Source: Eurosta solidaginis
Lineage: Eukaryota; Arthropoda; Insecta; Diptera; Tephritidae
Assembly: GCF_040869045.1 (NCBI RefSeq)
Contig: NC_090319.1
Coordinates: 280,337,693 to 280,401,692 of the forward strand
Reading direction: 5' to 3'
DNA: 64,000 bases
Shown here: piece after piece, positions 1 to 10,185 of the stretch
Position numbering within the stretch: the first letter of the stretch is position 1
Layout: every line of letters begins with the position of its first letter
The notes under the pieces: model-generated
Told to the model about the DNA's origin: nothing
Seen by the model: only the letters and a program-made list of their open reading frames with translations
Database searches by the model: none
Translations under genes and position numbers: made by a program

Positions 1-564
1 GCTATTTAAAACCCTGGACAACTTTCCATATTCATAACTTCCAATTCTTAAACATATTTTCACTTAACCATAGATATACATATGTAAGCTGTCATCGATT
101 ATTGGTGCCTTAACCTAATATATGTATGTGATAACTTCCTGAAAGAGAAAATGTAAAAAATTTCGAAACGAAAAATATAACCTCCAACATTCGCCAGAGC
201 AAAAATGTAAAGATCATGGGTATGGGGGGAAACCAAAACCTAGTCGGTTGGTTATGGTGTCGTTATGACTAAGGCGTAATTCTATGTCAGTAATAACCAA
301 TTACGTTGTTTTACACGGTATTTGCCAGGGTCTCAAAGTCGTTGTTCCACAATTTTCTTTTTATCTCATGATCTATTCATACACGAGGGAACTTTACTGT
401 CGTGATCAAGCTTTGGTCTCACAATTTAAGGCATACATACATACGTACCACTTTCATTGCATACAATCAAAAATATTTATTTATTCACAATTATTACAAT
501 TTATTTGTACGTGAAATATGAAAAAATATACAAGTGAAATGTCACATATCTCAACTATCCTATC
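1..564. other. Intergenic, no gene recognised
   Basis: AT-rich sequence downstream of the SPH 3' end. It holds only short ORFs with no recognisable domain and short ACAT/ACGT-rich microsatellite-like runs near 430-450. I see nothing functional that can be supported. Confidence 0.6.
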
Positions 565-1069
565 TCAAAATGTTTTAAGATTCGGAGCTCTCTCCAAGCC
601 GCTATGCCACTCACCAGGACACCCAGATATGTAGTGGGTTAAAAAGCTTAAAACAAATTTATTTGTTATATTTATAAATATATTCGGACGTTTGTTCATA
701 TGAAAACTACGAAGTGCCATCGCACAAAGTTTTCCATTCACAATTCCCCCTGCTCCAGCATCTCCATAAGCCAAAGCAGTTCCACTAAATTTAGCACAAA
801 GCATTGAGTCGTGTAGAATAACCGGACGCCCGAATTCGAAAGGCAACTCGGTCTGACATTCATCCCTTTTCATTATGAACATTTTAGCAGTTTTGAGAAT
901 TTTATTAGGCCCTTCTTGATTAAAACCTACCGCACCCCATCCACTAACTTCCAATGGCATGCGCGGTCCTGATACGAAATCGCAAATTTGTATTTGTTGA
1001 ACTGCTGAATTGAAACTAAAATCTGATTCCACTTCAACCAAAGCTATATTTATAGCTTGTGATATGTGT
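565..1069 (-). pseudogene. Serine protease homolog (SPH), stranded C-terminal half
   Basis: C-terminal part of an S1A trypsin-fold protein, ending at the stop codon at 565-567. Seen directly: an SGWG motif, a CQTE segment, and the nucleophile loop in which the family's GDSGGP reads GDAGAG, so the catalytic serine is alanine. The usual DIAL of the catalytic aspartate reads NIAL. The frame enters at the 19-bp sequence 1051-1069, which recurs at 4791-4809. The N-terminal half (5141 to 4791) ends in the same frame at that recurrence, so the two halves were probably one uninterrupted coding region of about 270-290 residues, a normal size for this family. Residues read upstream of 1069 (up to an ATG at 1098) come from antisense Hsp90 pseudogene sequence and do not belong to it. 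With catalytic residues missing, it would act by binding rather than cleavage; its partner is unknown. It is separated from its promoter by the inserted inverted copy. Confidence 0.8.
1051..1069 (+). repeat. 19-bp direct repeat, outer copy
   Basis: Sequence TATAGCTTGTGATATGTGT, identical to 4791-4809. The two copies bracket the inverted copy (1070-4791) in direct orientation, as a target-site duplication or a template-switch microhomology would. It encodes the HISQAI stretch at the break in the SPH gene. Confidence 0.85.
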
Positions 1070-1350
1070 GCTTTGGATAAAAATACATTACGAGTCATTC
1101 ACAGATACTACAAATTGGGCACTGTAAAGAGTGTACATTAAGCTCATTGCAAACAAAACTGCTGGCACCTTGACCATTATTGATACTGGTATTGGTATGA
1201 CCAAAACTGATTTAATCAACAATTTGCGTATAATTGCCAAATCTGGTATAAAAAACATTCATAGAAGCGCTGCAGTCTGAAGGCTGGTGCTGATATATCT
1301 ATGATTGGTCCATTTGGTGTTGGTTTCTACTCGGCGTACTTGGTTACTTA
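1070..1350 (+). pseudogene. Hsp90/Hsp83 pseudogene fragment, left-arm copy
   Basis: Translated in pieces, this reads as the N-terminal ATPase domain of Hsp90: [13 protein letters not shown], then DTGIGM (the conserved ATP-lid glycine motif), then DLINNL and IAKSG. A frameshift follows, then a segment corresponding to the GADISMIG and [10 protein letters not shown] block. Stops and frameshifts make it a pseudogene. It begins abruptly at the palindrome boundary inside the region coding for SDALDK. It is the inverted duplicate of the longer fragment in the right arm. Confidence 0.8.
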
Positions 1351-2786
1351 TACAGAAACTACTCTTTCACTTTGTTTTTGATTATAAAATTGATATTTTT
1401 TTGATTAGGGATAACTATTACTTATTTTTTAATTTTAAAGCTAAGTTATATCAAGGTTCGATTTAATTTTTGTATTTGGTCAAATTAATTATTGCAATCT
1501 GCACTGATTCGAAATGTATGAGAGCAAATAATTTCAAACGATTCTAAACGATATATAGAAAAAAATTGTATTTTATTAGTACATAAAAAGAAGAACAAAC
1601 ATGTCATTCGCAATTTCGCTATAAATGTAGCATAAACCATAAAGGCTTTTTAGATATTTCTACATCTTTTCTTTTTTAACAACTAAATATATAAAATTCA
1701 CTACGCCACTGGTGGGCGTAAAACCAAACCGTTATTCAGAGTAAAATCTAATTGGAATAGCGTAAAATATTATTTACAAATGTAAATCGTAAGAGTGGGT
1801 TAGAGTACTTATTTTAGTGAGAAACCCAAAACACAAGAAGAATGTGATATTTAATTTCAACAGCTTAAGAGAGATAAGCAATCTCTTCATCCACGACCAT
1901 CTCACCAGGCGCCTGATGACATCGATCGAAACCAAAACCATGTAAGTGATTTAATTGTTTTTGCATTAGATTTAATAACGTATAATATATGCCACTTGCG
2001 ACGATTTCTGAGCATAAGAGTATCATGATAGTTTTCATAATATAATCATACACTTTGTGACACATTTTTTTTATGGCTTGCGACATGTTGCTAAAGTAAA
2101 GTTGCTATAAATTTTGTCTCATGCTACTCTTCCGCTCTACATTTATATTGATTTTGATGCTCTAAATATTTTAATAATTATGTACATAATTATATATGTT
2201 TATACCTTAGCATTTAAGTTTGGGAAGACCTATGTAGACCGCTACACATATAGATATGTTAAATTTTTCGATATATAATATGCATTTGGGGGACCAGCCA
2301 ATAAAATGATATTAGCTAAACTTTAAAATTTAAAGCTTAGACATGAAGTCGGTTATCATGAAATTGTTAAATAAAGATTTTTGTATTTGAATTGTAATTA
2401 TGTGTTCGTAAATTCAAATTTATTTTGTGAGATTGATTAAACCTTAGGTTCGTAAGTATGGTTGGGTTGGTGATGCATAAGTGTATCTCTTTATGGTTGG
2501 GTAGGGAAGAGAAGGAGGCGGTTTAGTAATGGCATTCCTGGGGGTAATTAGAGCACCTTTCATCCGGACACTCTTTCCGTTTTTAAGTGTTTATGGGATT
2601 TGATTGGGGAAGTAATTTTTTTTTATCGTTGTTGTTATTAAAGAAGTGCATGATTTTCCTTATATGTATAACGAGTTAATAGGCGGCTTAGTGGCGGGAA
2701 GGACCCACCCAATCCGACGAGCTTTGGCCCAGATATAGCGAGCATGCACAGTCGGCCATGTTCTATGAGCGAGGTGTGTTACACTA
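1351..2786. other. Left-arm sequence without recognised genes
   Basis: AT-rich sequence mirrored at 6856-8270. It includes a 73-codon minus-strand ORF at 1865-2086 (mirror 7556-7777) that is intact in both arms but matches nothing I recognise. Its conservation is explained by recent duplication, not selection. Confidence 0.5.
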
Positions 2787-3172
2787 CATTACACTTGGGA
2801 ATGTCAGACAAAGTAATTGACAATAAACAAATCCAGCATTATCAGTGATTTGCAACAGATGGCGCAACACTGAATAAATATAGTTGGTAAGAAGGAATAG
2901 AAGTAGCAATTTATCAGTCAAACAAACCACCGCTGTATAGCTAAATGGTTAGCGCAGCGTGCCTAAAACGTACTGATGATGAAGGCTTTGCACCCTTCAA
3001 AATGGATCTATCTGCGCAGCTACAGCAAATTTTATGGAAAATTTTATACTTACTCCACAAACAAAATACAATTTTTCAATTATAGAAAAATTTAAAAATA
3101 ACAATAATTATCATTAGAAAAAAATTATTGTTCTAGCCTTGAGCTCGAATAGAACCTTGAATCGTTATTCAA
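2787..3172 (+). repeat. 385-bp dispersed repeat, left-arm copy
   Basis: Shared with 6470-6855, 9100-9476, 9510-9860 and the 9908-12735 split copy. Its middle reads TAGCTAAATGGTTAGCGCAG, which resembles a tRNA A-box. The matching B-box-like GGTTCGATTCGAG lies at the far end but on the opposite strand, so this is not a simple SINE. In this copy it abuts one unit of the 354-bp satellite. Confidence 0.7.
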
Positions 3173-3407
3173 TTACCATTTACTGGCATATTGCAATGGT
3201 ACAATTTCGGAAACCGTCACGTCATGTAACACAATTCAACTCTTCAAATACACATATATATAAACAAACAATTACTAGGAAATTTTTGTTTTGAGAAAGT
3301 ATAGCAAAATGTTTTGCCAAAGCCACGTTCATTTTATTTCGTTGGTATATGCGTCAATATGAGTATGTTTGTTTAACTAATTAAAAATTTCCATTATTGT
3401 TATTAAT
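3164..3407 (-). repeat. Single 354-bp satellite unit fragment, left arm
   Basis: Matches the unit tandemly repeated at 12.8-21.7 kb, including the ATTGACGCATATACCA and CAAAACATTTTGCTATACTT blocks read on the minus strand. Mirrored at 6235-6478. Confidence 0.75.
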
Positions 3408-3541
3408 TAAATAAGCTTATTAGGCTTATAACAGAAAATTTATATGGAAGTGTCATTATAAACGCTTAATAAGCTATTTGTATTTGTTATAAACAAAATT
3501 TTAATTTTAGCAAGCACTGTCACCCAAAAATTTACACAAGC

Positions 3542-3847
3542 CATAATTGATCGAGGCGGCCGCCATGGTGTTGTGCATGCTCCACCTACCACAACGAGAG
3601 TGCTGGGTTTAACTCCCAGATAGAGTAATATCAAAAATGAAGCAAGCAGTTTTTTCAATCAGAAAAAACTTTTCCAATCGGCGTTAGCTTTCCAAAGCAT
3701 TTAGCATACACTCCAAGTGTTTTCCGCCATGAAAAGTTCCTCAGTGAAAACTCATCTGCCTTGCAGATGTCGTTCGGGGTCGGCTTAAAAACATATAGGT
3801 GTCGTCGCGCTTATTTGTAGAAAAAAACTAAAAGATCCACGACGCAA
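3542..3847 (+). repeat. tRNA-headed SINE, copy 2 (left arm)
   Basis: Mirror of 5795-6100. The tRNA-like head (GGCGGCCGCCATGG onward, with a degenerate B box GGGTTTAACTCCC) is followed by the body shared with copy 1. It lies tail-to-tail with the SINE at 3852-4224. Confidence 0.75.
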
Positions 3848-3851
3848 ATTT

Positions 3852-4224
3852 GAAGATAAAAAAAAATAAATAAATGTAAGGCGCGATAACCTCCGAAGAG
3901 ATCTAAAGCCGAGCTTCTCTTCCAATTTGCGTCGTGCTCCTCTTGATTTTCCCTACAAATTGGCCGGACGGGACCTACATGTTTTATGCCGACTCCGAAC
4001 GGCATCTGCAAGGCAAATGAGTTTTCACTGAGAGCTTTTCATGGCAGAAATACACCCGGAGTGCTTGCCAAACACTGCCGAGGGGCGACCCCGCTTAGAA
4101 AAATTTTCTTCTACTTGAAAAACCTTATTTCTAAAATTTCGATGTTGCTTTGCCCGGGGTGCGAACCCAGGGCATACGGTGTGATAGGCGGAGCACGCTA
4201 CCATCACACCACGGTGGCCGCCAA
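3852..4224 (-). repeat. tRNA-headed SINE, copy 1 (left arm)
   Basis: Mirror of the right-arm SINE at 5418-5790; see that entry for the promoter boxes. The head is at 4150-4222 on the minus strand. Confidence 0.8.
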
Positions 4225-4427
4225 TTTGAAGATAAGTTCGGCCTAAAATCTCTTCGGAGGTTATTGCGCCTAGCATTTATTTTATTTATAATAGTCCGAG
4301 TGCAAAGAAACACGATTTTTTATTGTATAGCCCTGAGTTTAATTAAGATGTATTGTTGATATTTAAAATTCCTGAAATTTTGACTGAAAAGCGTTTGGTT
4401 ATTTTTTATTCACTTGACTCAATTAGG

Positions 4428-4458
4428 TATAAATAGCGCCCACACAATTGATCTCAGT
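4428..4458 (+). promoter_or_regulatory. SPH core promoter, left-arm copy (TATA and Inr)
   Basis: TATAAATA at 4428-4435 and an insect initiator TCAGT at 4454-4458. The putative start base A at 4456 is 28 bp after the first T of the TATA box, the canonical spacing. A 45-bp leader then runs to the ATG at 4501. Confidence 0.75.
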
Positions 4459-4500
4459 ATAGTTTGTATTTAAAAATTGGTGTAAAGTTCTGAAACTAAA

Positions 4501-4790
4501 ATGAGTTCGAACGTTTATTTGGTGATCCTGCTTGGCATTCTAAGCTCCCGTTTATGCTATACCAATGCGAAATTTCGTATTGTAGGTGGCAAAGAAATAA
4601 GTATACAGGAAAGCGCGTGGTCCGTTTCAATATTTGTAAGTGGCAGGTATACGTGCGTTGATACCATAATCACTGAAAGATTGGTGCTTACAACTAATTA
4701 AGACATATTGGTTGTAGCCGCGTGTGATATCGAGGTTCTAGCTGGTGTCGCCGAATTAGATCTATATAACAAACGAGAAGGGCAACAAAT
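4501..4790 (+). pseudogene. SPH N-terminal half, left-arm copy with nonsense mutation
   Basis: Inverted duplicate of 4791-5141. It opens with a signal peptide (MSSNVYLVILLGILSS, small residues before the predicted cut) and an activation-site-like RIVGG. It stops at a TAA (4699-4701) where the right copy has CAA: a C-to-T change turning glutamine 67 into a stop. Beyond the stop, the frame continues recognisably to 4790. Another visible difference from the right copy is one base in the GVAD/GVAE codon near 4755. Its own promoter is intact, so it may still be transcribed toward the spacer. Confidence 0.85.
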
Positions 4791-4809
4791 TATAGCTTGT
4801 GATATGTGT
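4791..4809 (+). repeat. 19-bp direct repeat, inner copy
   Basis: Identical to 1051-1069 and lying at the inner edge of the left arm. In the right-hand SPH copy it encodes the same HISQAI residues in the same frame. Confidence 0.85.
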
Positions 4810-4850
4810 ACGTGGCTTCTATGACGATAACGAATTATTTTCTTCGCTTT
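4792..4850. other. 59-bp spacer of the inverted duplication
   Basis: Unique sequence between the arms. Read on the minus strand, it is the continuation of SPH coding sequence (AKKIIRYRHRSHVHISQAI). It is therefore original gene sequence left unduplicated and would be the loop of a hairpin transcript. Confidence 0.85.
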
Positions 4851-5183
4851 AATTTGTTGCCCTTCTCGTTTGTTATATAGATCTAAATCGGCGACACCAG
4901 CTAGAACCTCGATATCACACGCGGCTACAACCAATATGTCTTGATTAGTTGTAAGCACCAATCTTTCAGTGATTATGGTATCAACGCACGTATACCTGCC
5001 ACTTACAAATATTGAAACGGACCACGCGCTTTCCTGTATACTTATTTCTTTGCCACCTACAATACGAAATTTCGCATTGGTATAGCATAAACGGGAGCTT
5101 AGAATGCCAAGCAGGATCACCAAATAAACGTTCGAACTCATTTTAGTTTCAGAACTTTACACCAATTTTTAAATACAAACTAT

Positions 5184-5214
5184 ACTGAGATCAATTGTGT
5201 GGGCGCTATTTATA
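5184..5214 (-). promoter_or_regulatory. SPH core promoter, right-arm copy (TATA and Inr)
   Basis: Mirror of 4428-4458: TATA at 5214-5207 and an initiator start base at about 5186, reading toward the spacer. The two SPH promoters are convergent, about 730 bp apart. Confidence 0.75.
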
Positions 5215-5368
5215 CCTAATTGAGTCAAGTGAATAAAAAATAACCAAACGCTTTTCAGTCAAAATTTCAGGAATTTTAAATATCAACAATACATCTTAAT
5301 TAAACTCAGGGCTATACAATAAAAAATCGTGTTTCTTTGCACTCGGACTATTATAAATAAAATAAATG

Positions 5369-5420
5369 CTAGGCGCAATAACCTCCGAAGAGATTTTAGG
5401 CCGAACTTATCTTCAAATTG
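5369..5420 (+). repeat. Inverted SINE-tail fragment before the SINE head
   Basis: AGGCGCAATAACCTCCGAAG and the bases after it are the approximate reverse complement of the SINE 3' region at 5715-5765. The tRNA head is therefore flanked by imperfect inverted repeats of about 50 bp. It may be the remnant of an older opposite-orientation SINE. Confidence 0.6.
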
Positions 5421-5790
5421 GCGGCCACCGTGGTGTGATGGTAGCGTGCTCCGCCTATCACACCGTATGCCCTGGGTTCGCACCCCGGGCAAAGCAACAT
5501 CGAAATTTTAGAAATAAGGTTTTTCAAGTAGAAGAAAATTTTTCTAAGCGGGGTCGCCCCTCGGCAGTGTTTGGCAAGCACTCCGGGTGTATTTCTGCCA
5601 TGAAAAGCTCTCAGTGAAAACTCATTTGCCTTGCAGATGCCGTTCGGAGTCGGCATAAAACATGTAGGTCCCGTCCGGCCAATTTGTAGGGAAAATCAAG
5701 AGGAGCACGACGCAAATTGGAAGAGAAGCTCGGCTTTAGATCTCTTCGGAGGTTATCGCGCCTTACATTTATTTATTTTTTTTTATCTTC
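5418..5790 (+). repeat. tRNA-headed SINE, copy 1 (right arm)
   Basis: The 5' head is tRNA-like: an A-box-like TGGTGTGATGGTAGCG near 5431-5446 and a B box GGTTCGCACCC at 5475-5485, at tRNA spacing for RNA polymerase III. The body contains CTTGCAGATGCCGTTCGGAG and GAGGAGCACGACGCAAATTG and ends in an ATTTATTTATTTTTTTT tail. I recall this family as abundant in Bactrocera-type genomes, but I could not check. Further fragments lie at 5795-6100 and around 57985-58045. Confidence 0.8.
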
Positions 5791-5794
5791 AAAT

Positions 5795-6100
5795 TTGCGT
5801 CGTGGATCTTTTAGTTTTTTTCTACAAATAAGCGCGACGACACCTATATGTTTTTAAGCCGACCCCGAACGACATCTGCAAGGCAGATGAGTTTTCACTG
5901 AGGAACTTTTCATGGCGGAAAACACTTGGAGTGTATGCTAAATGCTTTGGAAAGCTAACGCCGATTGGAAAAGTTTTTTCTGATTGAAAAAACTGCTTGC
6001 TTCATTTTTGATATTACTCTATCTGGGAGTTAAACCCAGCACTCTCGTTGTGGTAGGTGGAGCATGCACAACACCATGGCGGCCGCCTCGATCAATTATG
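5795..6100 (-). repeat. tRNA-headed SINE, copy 2 (right arm)
   Basis: Diverged copy of the same SINE in opposite orientation, tail-to-tail with copy 1. The tRNA-like head lies at about 6010-6100 on the minus strand. The divergence from copy 1 shows it is an older insertion. Confidence 0.75.
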
Positions 6101-6234
6101 GCTTGTGTAAATTTTTGGGTGACAGTGCTTGCTAAAATTAAAATTTTGTTTATAACAAATACAAATAGCTTATTAAGCGTTTATAATGACACTTCCATAT
6201 AAATTTTCTGTTATGAGCCTAATAAGCTTATTTA

Positions 6235-6478
6235 ATTAATAACAATAATGGAAATTTTTAATTAGTTAAACAAACATACTCATATTGACGCATATACCAA
6301 CGAAATAAAATGAACGTGGCTTTGGCAAAACATTTTGCTATACTTTCTCAAAACAAAAATTTCCTAGTAATTGTTTGTTTATATATATGTGTATTTGAAG
6401 AGTTGAATTGTGTTACATGACGTGACGGTTTCCGAAATTGTACCATTGCAATATGCCAGTAAATGGTAATTGAATAAC
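6235..6478 (+). repeat. Single 354-bp satellite unit fragment, right arm
   Basis: Plus-strand unit fragment ending in GTAATTGAATAAC, directly followed by the 385-bp repeat. The same two repeats are also neighbours at 12.7 kb. Confidence 0.75.
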
Positions 6479-6855
6479 GATTCAAGGTTCTATTCGAGCT
6501 CAAGGCTAGAACAATAATTTTTTTCTAATGATAATTATTGTTATTTTTAAATTTTTCTATAATTGAAAAATTGTATTTTGTTTGTGGAGTAAGTATAAAA
6601 TTTTCCATAAAATTTGCTGTAGCTGCGCAGATAGATCCATTTTGAAGGGTGCAAAGCCTTCATCATCAGTACGTTTTAGGCACGCTGCGCTAACCATTTA
6701 GCTATACAGCGGTGGTTTGTTTGACTGATAAATTGCTACTTCTATTCCTTCTTACCAACTATATTTATTCAGTGTTGCGCCATCTGTTGCAAATCACTGA
6801 TAATGCTGGATTTGTTTATTGTCAATTACTTTGTCTGACATTCCCAAGTGTAATG
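6470..6855 (-). repeat. 385-bp dispersed repeat, right-arm copy
   Basis: Mirror of 2787-3172. It starts at GATTCAAGGTTCTATTCGAG and runs through the GCACGCTGCGCTAACCATTT block. Confidence 0.7.
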
Positions 6856-8269
6856 TAGTGTAACACACCTCGCTCATAGAACATGGCCGACTGTGCATGC
6901 TCGCTATATCTGGGCCAAAGCTCGTCGGATTGGGTGGGTCCTTGCCGCCACTAAGCCGCCTATTAACTCGTTATACATATAAGGAAAATCATGCACTTCT
7001 TTAATAACAACAACGATAAAAAAAAATTACTTCCCCAATCAAATCCCATAAACACTTAAAAACGGAAAGAGTGTCCGGATGAAAGGTGCTCTAATTACCC
7101 CCAGGAATGCCATTACTAAACCGCCTCCTTCTCTTCCCTACCCAACCATAAAGAGATACACTTATGCATCACCAACCCAACCATACTTACGAACCTAAGG
7201 TTTAATCAATCTCACAAAATAAATTTGAATTTACGAACACATAATTACAATTCAAATACAAAAATCTTTATTTAACAATTTTATGATAACCGACTTCATG
7301 TCTAAGCTTTAAATTTTAAAGTTTAGCTAATATCATTTTATTGGCTGGTCCCCCAAATGCATATTATATATCGAAAAATTTAACATATCTATATGTGTAG
7401 CGGTCTACATAGGTCTTCCCAAACTTAAATGCTAAGGTATAAACATATATAATTATGTACATAATTATTAAAATATTTAGAGCATCAAAATCAATATAAA
7501 TGTAGAGCGGAAGAGTAGCATGAGACAAAATTTATAGCAACTTTACTTTAGCAACATGTCGCAAGCCATAAAAAAAATGTGTCACAAAGTGTATGATTAT
7601 ATTATGAAAACTATCATGATACTCTTATGCTCAGAAATCGTCGCAAGTGGCATATATTATACGTTATTAAATCTAATGCAAAAACAATTAAATCACTTAC
7701 ATGGTTTTGGTCTCGATCGATGTCATCAGGCGCCTGGTGAGATGGTCGTGGATGAAGAGATTGCTTATCTCTCTTAAGCTGTTGAAATTAAATATCACAT
7801 TCTTCTTGTGTTTTGGGTTTCTCACTAAAATAAGTACTCTAACCCACTCTTACGATTTACATTTGTAAATAATATTTTACGCTATTCCAATTAGATTTTA
7901 CTCTGAATAACGGTTTGGTTTTACGCCCACCAGTGGCGTTGTGAATTTTATATATTTAGTTGTTAAAAAAGAAAAGATGTAGAAATATCTAAAAAGCCGT
8001 TATGGTTTATGCTACATTTATGACATGTTTGTTCTTCTTTTTATATACTAATAAAATAAAATTTTTTTCCATATGTCGTTTAGAATCGTTTGAAATTATT
8101 TGCTCTCATACATTTCGAATCAGTGCAGATTGCAATAATTAATTTGACCAAATACAAAAATTAAATCGAACCTTGCTATAACTTAGCTTTAAAATTAAAA
8201 AATAAGTAATAGTTATCCCTAATCAAAAAAATATCAATTATATAATCAAAAACAAAGTGAAAGAGTAGT
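6856..8269. other. Right-arm sequence without recognised genes
   Basis: Mirror of 1351-2786. AT-rich; no domain recognised in either strand. The 73-codon ORF at 7556-7777 is described with the left arm. Confidence 0.5.
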
Positions 8270-8690
<421 letters not shown>

Positions 8691-9083
8691 ATTTTTTTAT
8701 AAAACTGCACAAAATTCAATAAAAGTTCCTTATTTTTTTTAAACAGCAATTACTTGCATAAATTTGCCAATTCACTTTGTATGTACTCTTAAACAGCAAC
8801 ATTATTTTCAAGCGTATTTATTCTTCACTCCAACTGATCTGCTTCCACGCCAACTTAAAAAGGAAAGAAGCTCTCTCCCCAGGGGATGTTCGAAGTTGCT
8901 TTTTCTCGGGCAGGTGGTTTGACATCTCTCCACTGTCAAGTTGACAAACTTCACAAATAATGCACTATCGTTATTAGGGTTACCATCATAAGCACAGAAT
9001 GGTACTACGTTTTAGAGTGGACTTTTACGGTTTCATATGTCGAGCTCACACAAGTGCTCATGATTTATTAACAACTGTTTTTG
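8691..9083. other. Intergenic, nothing recognised
   Basis: AT-rich stretch between the Hsp90 pseudogene and the first free-standing 385-bp repeat. No domain or repeat was identified. Confidence 0.5.
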
Positions 9084-9910
9084 TTTTTATGGGCCTATTG
9101 ATAAATGATTCAAGGTTCGATTCGAGCTCAAGGCCAGAACAATAATTTTTTTCTGATGCTAATTATTGTTAGTTTTTAATTTTTCTATAATTGAAAAATT
9201 GTATTTTGTTTTTGGAATAGTAAGTAGACAATTTTTCAGACAACCTGCCATAGCTGCGCAGATAGATCCATTTCGAAGGATGCTAAGCCTTCATTATCGG
9301 TACGCTTTAGGCACGCTGCGCTAACCATTTAGGTATACAGCGATGGTTTGTTTGACTGATAAATTGCTACTTCTATTCCTTCTTGCCAAATATATTTATT
9401 CAGTGTTGCGCCATCTGTTGCAAATCACTGATAATGCTGGATTTGTTTATTGTCAATTACTTTGTTTAGGCCGATAAAAACAAAAACAATTGTTAATAAC
9501 CCATGAGCACTTGGGCATGTCAAACAAAGTAATTGCCAAAAAACAAATCCAGCATTATCAGTGATTTGCAACAGATGGCGCAACAGTGAATAAATATAGT
9601 TGATAAGAAGATATAAGAGTAGCTATCTATCACTCAAGCAAACCACCGCTGTAAAGCTAAACGGTTAGCGCTGCGTGCCTAAAGCGTACTGATGATGAAG
9701 GCGCAGCTACGGCAGGTTGTCTGAAAGATGTTCTACTTACTATTCCAAAAACAAAATAAAATTTTTCAAATATAGAAAATTTAAAAAATAACAATAATTA
9801 TCATTAGAAAAAAATTATTGTTCTGGCCTTGAGCTCGAATCGAACCTTGAATCTTTTATCAATAAGCCGATAAAAACAAAAACAATTGATAATAAACCAT
9901 GAGCACTTGG
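9084..9910. repeat. Inverted pair of 385-bp dispersed repeats
   Basis: One copy on the minus strand (about 9100-9476) and one on the plus strand (about 9510-9860) meet near 9490 in CATGAGCACTTGGGCATGTC. They form a smaller, more diverged palindrome. The right copy has a short deletion near 9700 compared with the others. Confidence 0.75.
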
Positions 9911-10181
9911 GATTATCAACCAAAGTAATTGACAATGAACAAATCCAGCATTATCAGTGATTTGCAACAGATGGCGCAACAGTGAATAAATACAGTTGGT
10001 AAGAAGGAATAGAAGTAGCAAATTTGCCAGTCAAACAAACCACCGCTGTATAGCTAAATGGTTAGCGCAGCGTGCCTAAAGCGTACTGATGATGAAAGCT
10101 TAGCACCCTTCGAAATGGATCTATCTGCGCAGCTATGGCAGGTTGTCTGAAAAATTTCCTACTTGCTATTCCAAAAACAAA
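9908..10181 (+). repeat. 385-bp repeat, left part of an interrupted copy
   Basis: Third tandem copy, cut by the LTR element starting at 10186. It resumes at 12637-12735. Confidence 0.75.
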
Positions 10182-10185
10182 ACAC

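Larger units (their letters stand above)
1070..4791 (+). repeat. Left arm of large inverted duplication (derived copy)
   Basis: Reverse complement of 4851-8557. For most of its length paired positions sum to 9642, for example 4501 with 5141, 3440 with 6202, and 1865 with 7777. A net 15-bp indel near 1600-1650 shifts the outermost part. Identity is very high, with scattered substitutions. This arm is probably the copy. At its outer end it cuts both the SPH gene and the Hsp90 pseudogene in mid-frame, whereas the right arm runs on smoothly into the rest of the Hsp90 pseudogene beyond 8557. The left copy of the SPH also carries a new stop codon. Confidence 0.92.
4791..5141 (-). pseudogene. SPH N-terminal half, parental copy
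   Basis: Minus-strand start of a secreted S1A serine protease homolog. Residues 1-23 form a hydrophobic signal peptide ending in YTNA. Next comes KFRIVGG, the zymogen activation junction of the family. In a true protease a segment such as VLTAAHC follows with the catalytic histidine; here it reads VLTTNQD, so the histidine is absent. With the changes in the C-terminal half (aspartate to asparagine, serine to alanine), all three catalytic positions are lost. The start is supported by the TATA/Inr pair 45-73 bp upstream. After position 4791 the frame runs into the inverted copy and ends quickly at about 4698, so no functional product is expected here. It may be the last intact part of a gene that was whole before the insertion. 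Confidence 0.85.

Noticed and set aside
1070..1098. First ten codons of the minus-strand ORF 565-1098 as the true start of the SPH C-terminal part
   Set aside because: These bases are antisense to the Hsp90 pseudogene and lie outside the 19-bp junction. The ATG is fortuitous.
4780..4860. Palindrome as a missed-adapter sequencing artefact
   Set aside because: Not fully excluded, but the unduplicated 59-bp spacer, 19-bp direct repeat, arm-specific substitutions and 15-bp indel are not expected from a simple read-back artefact.
4698..5141. 147-residue SPH protein as a finished gene product
   Set aside because: The last 30 or so codons are read into the inverted arm. The true continuation is at 565-1069.
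5420..5490. Functional tRNA gene
   Set aside because: A- and B-box-like sequences are present, but the cloverleaf is poor and it is the head of a SINE with matching copies elsewhere.
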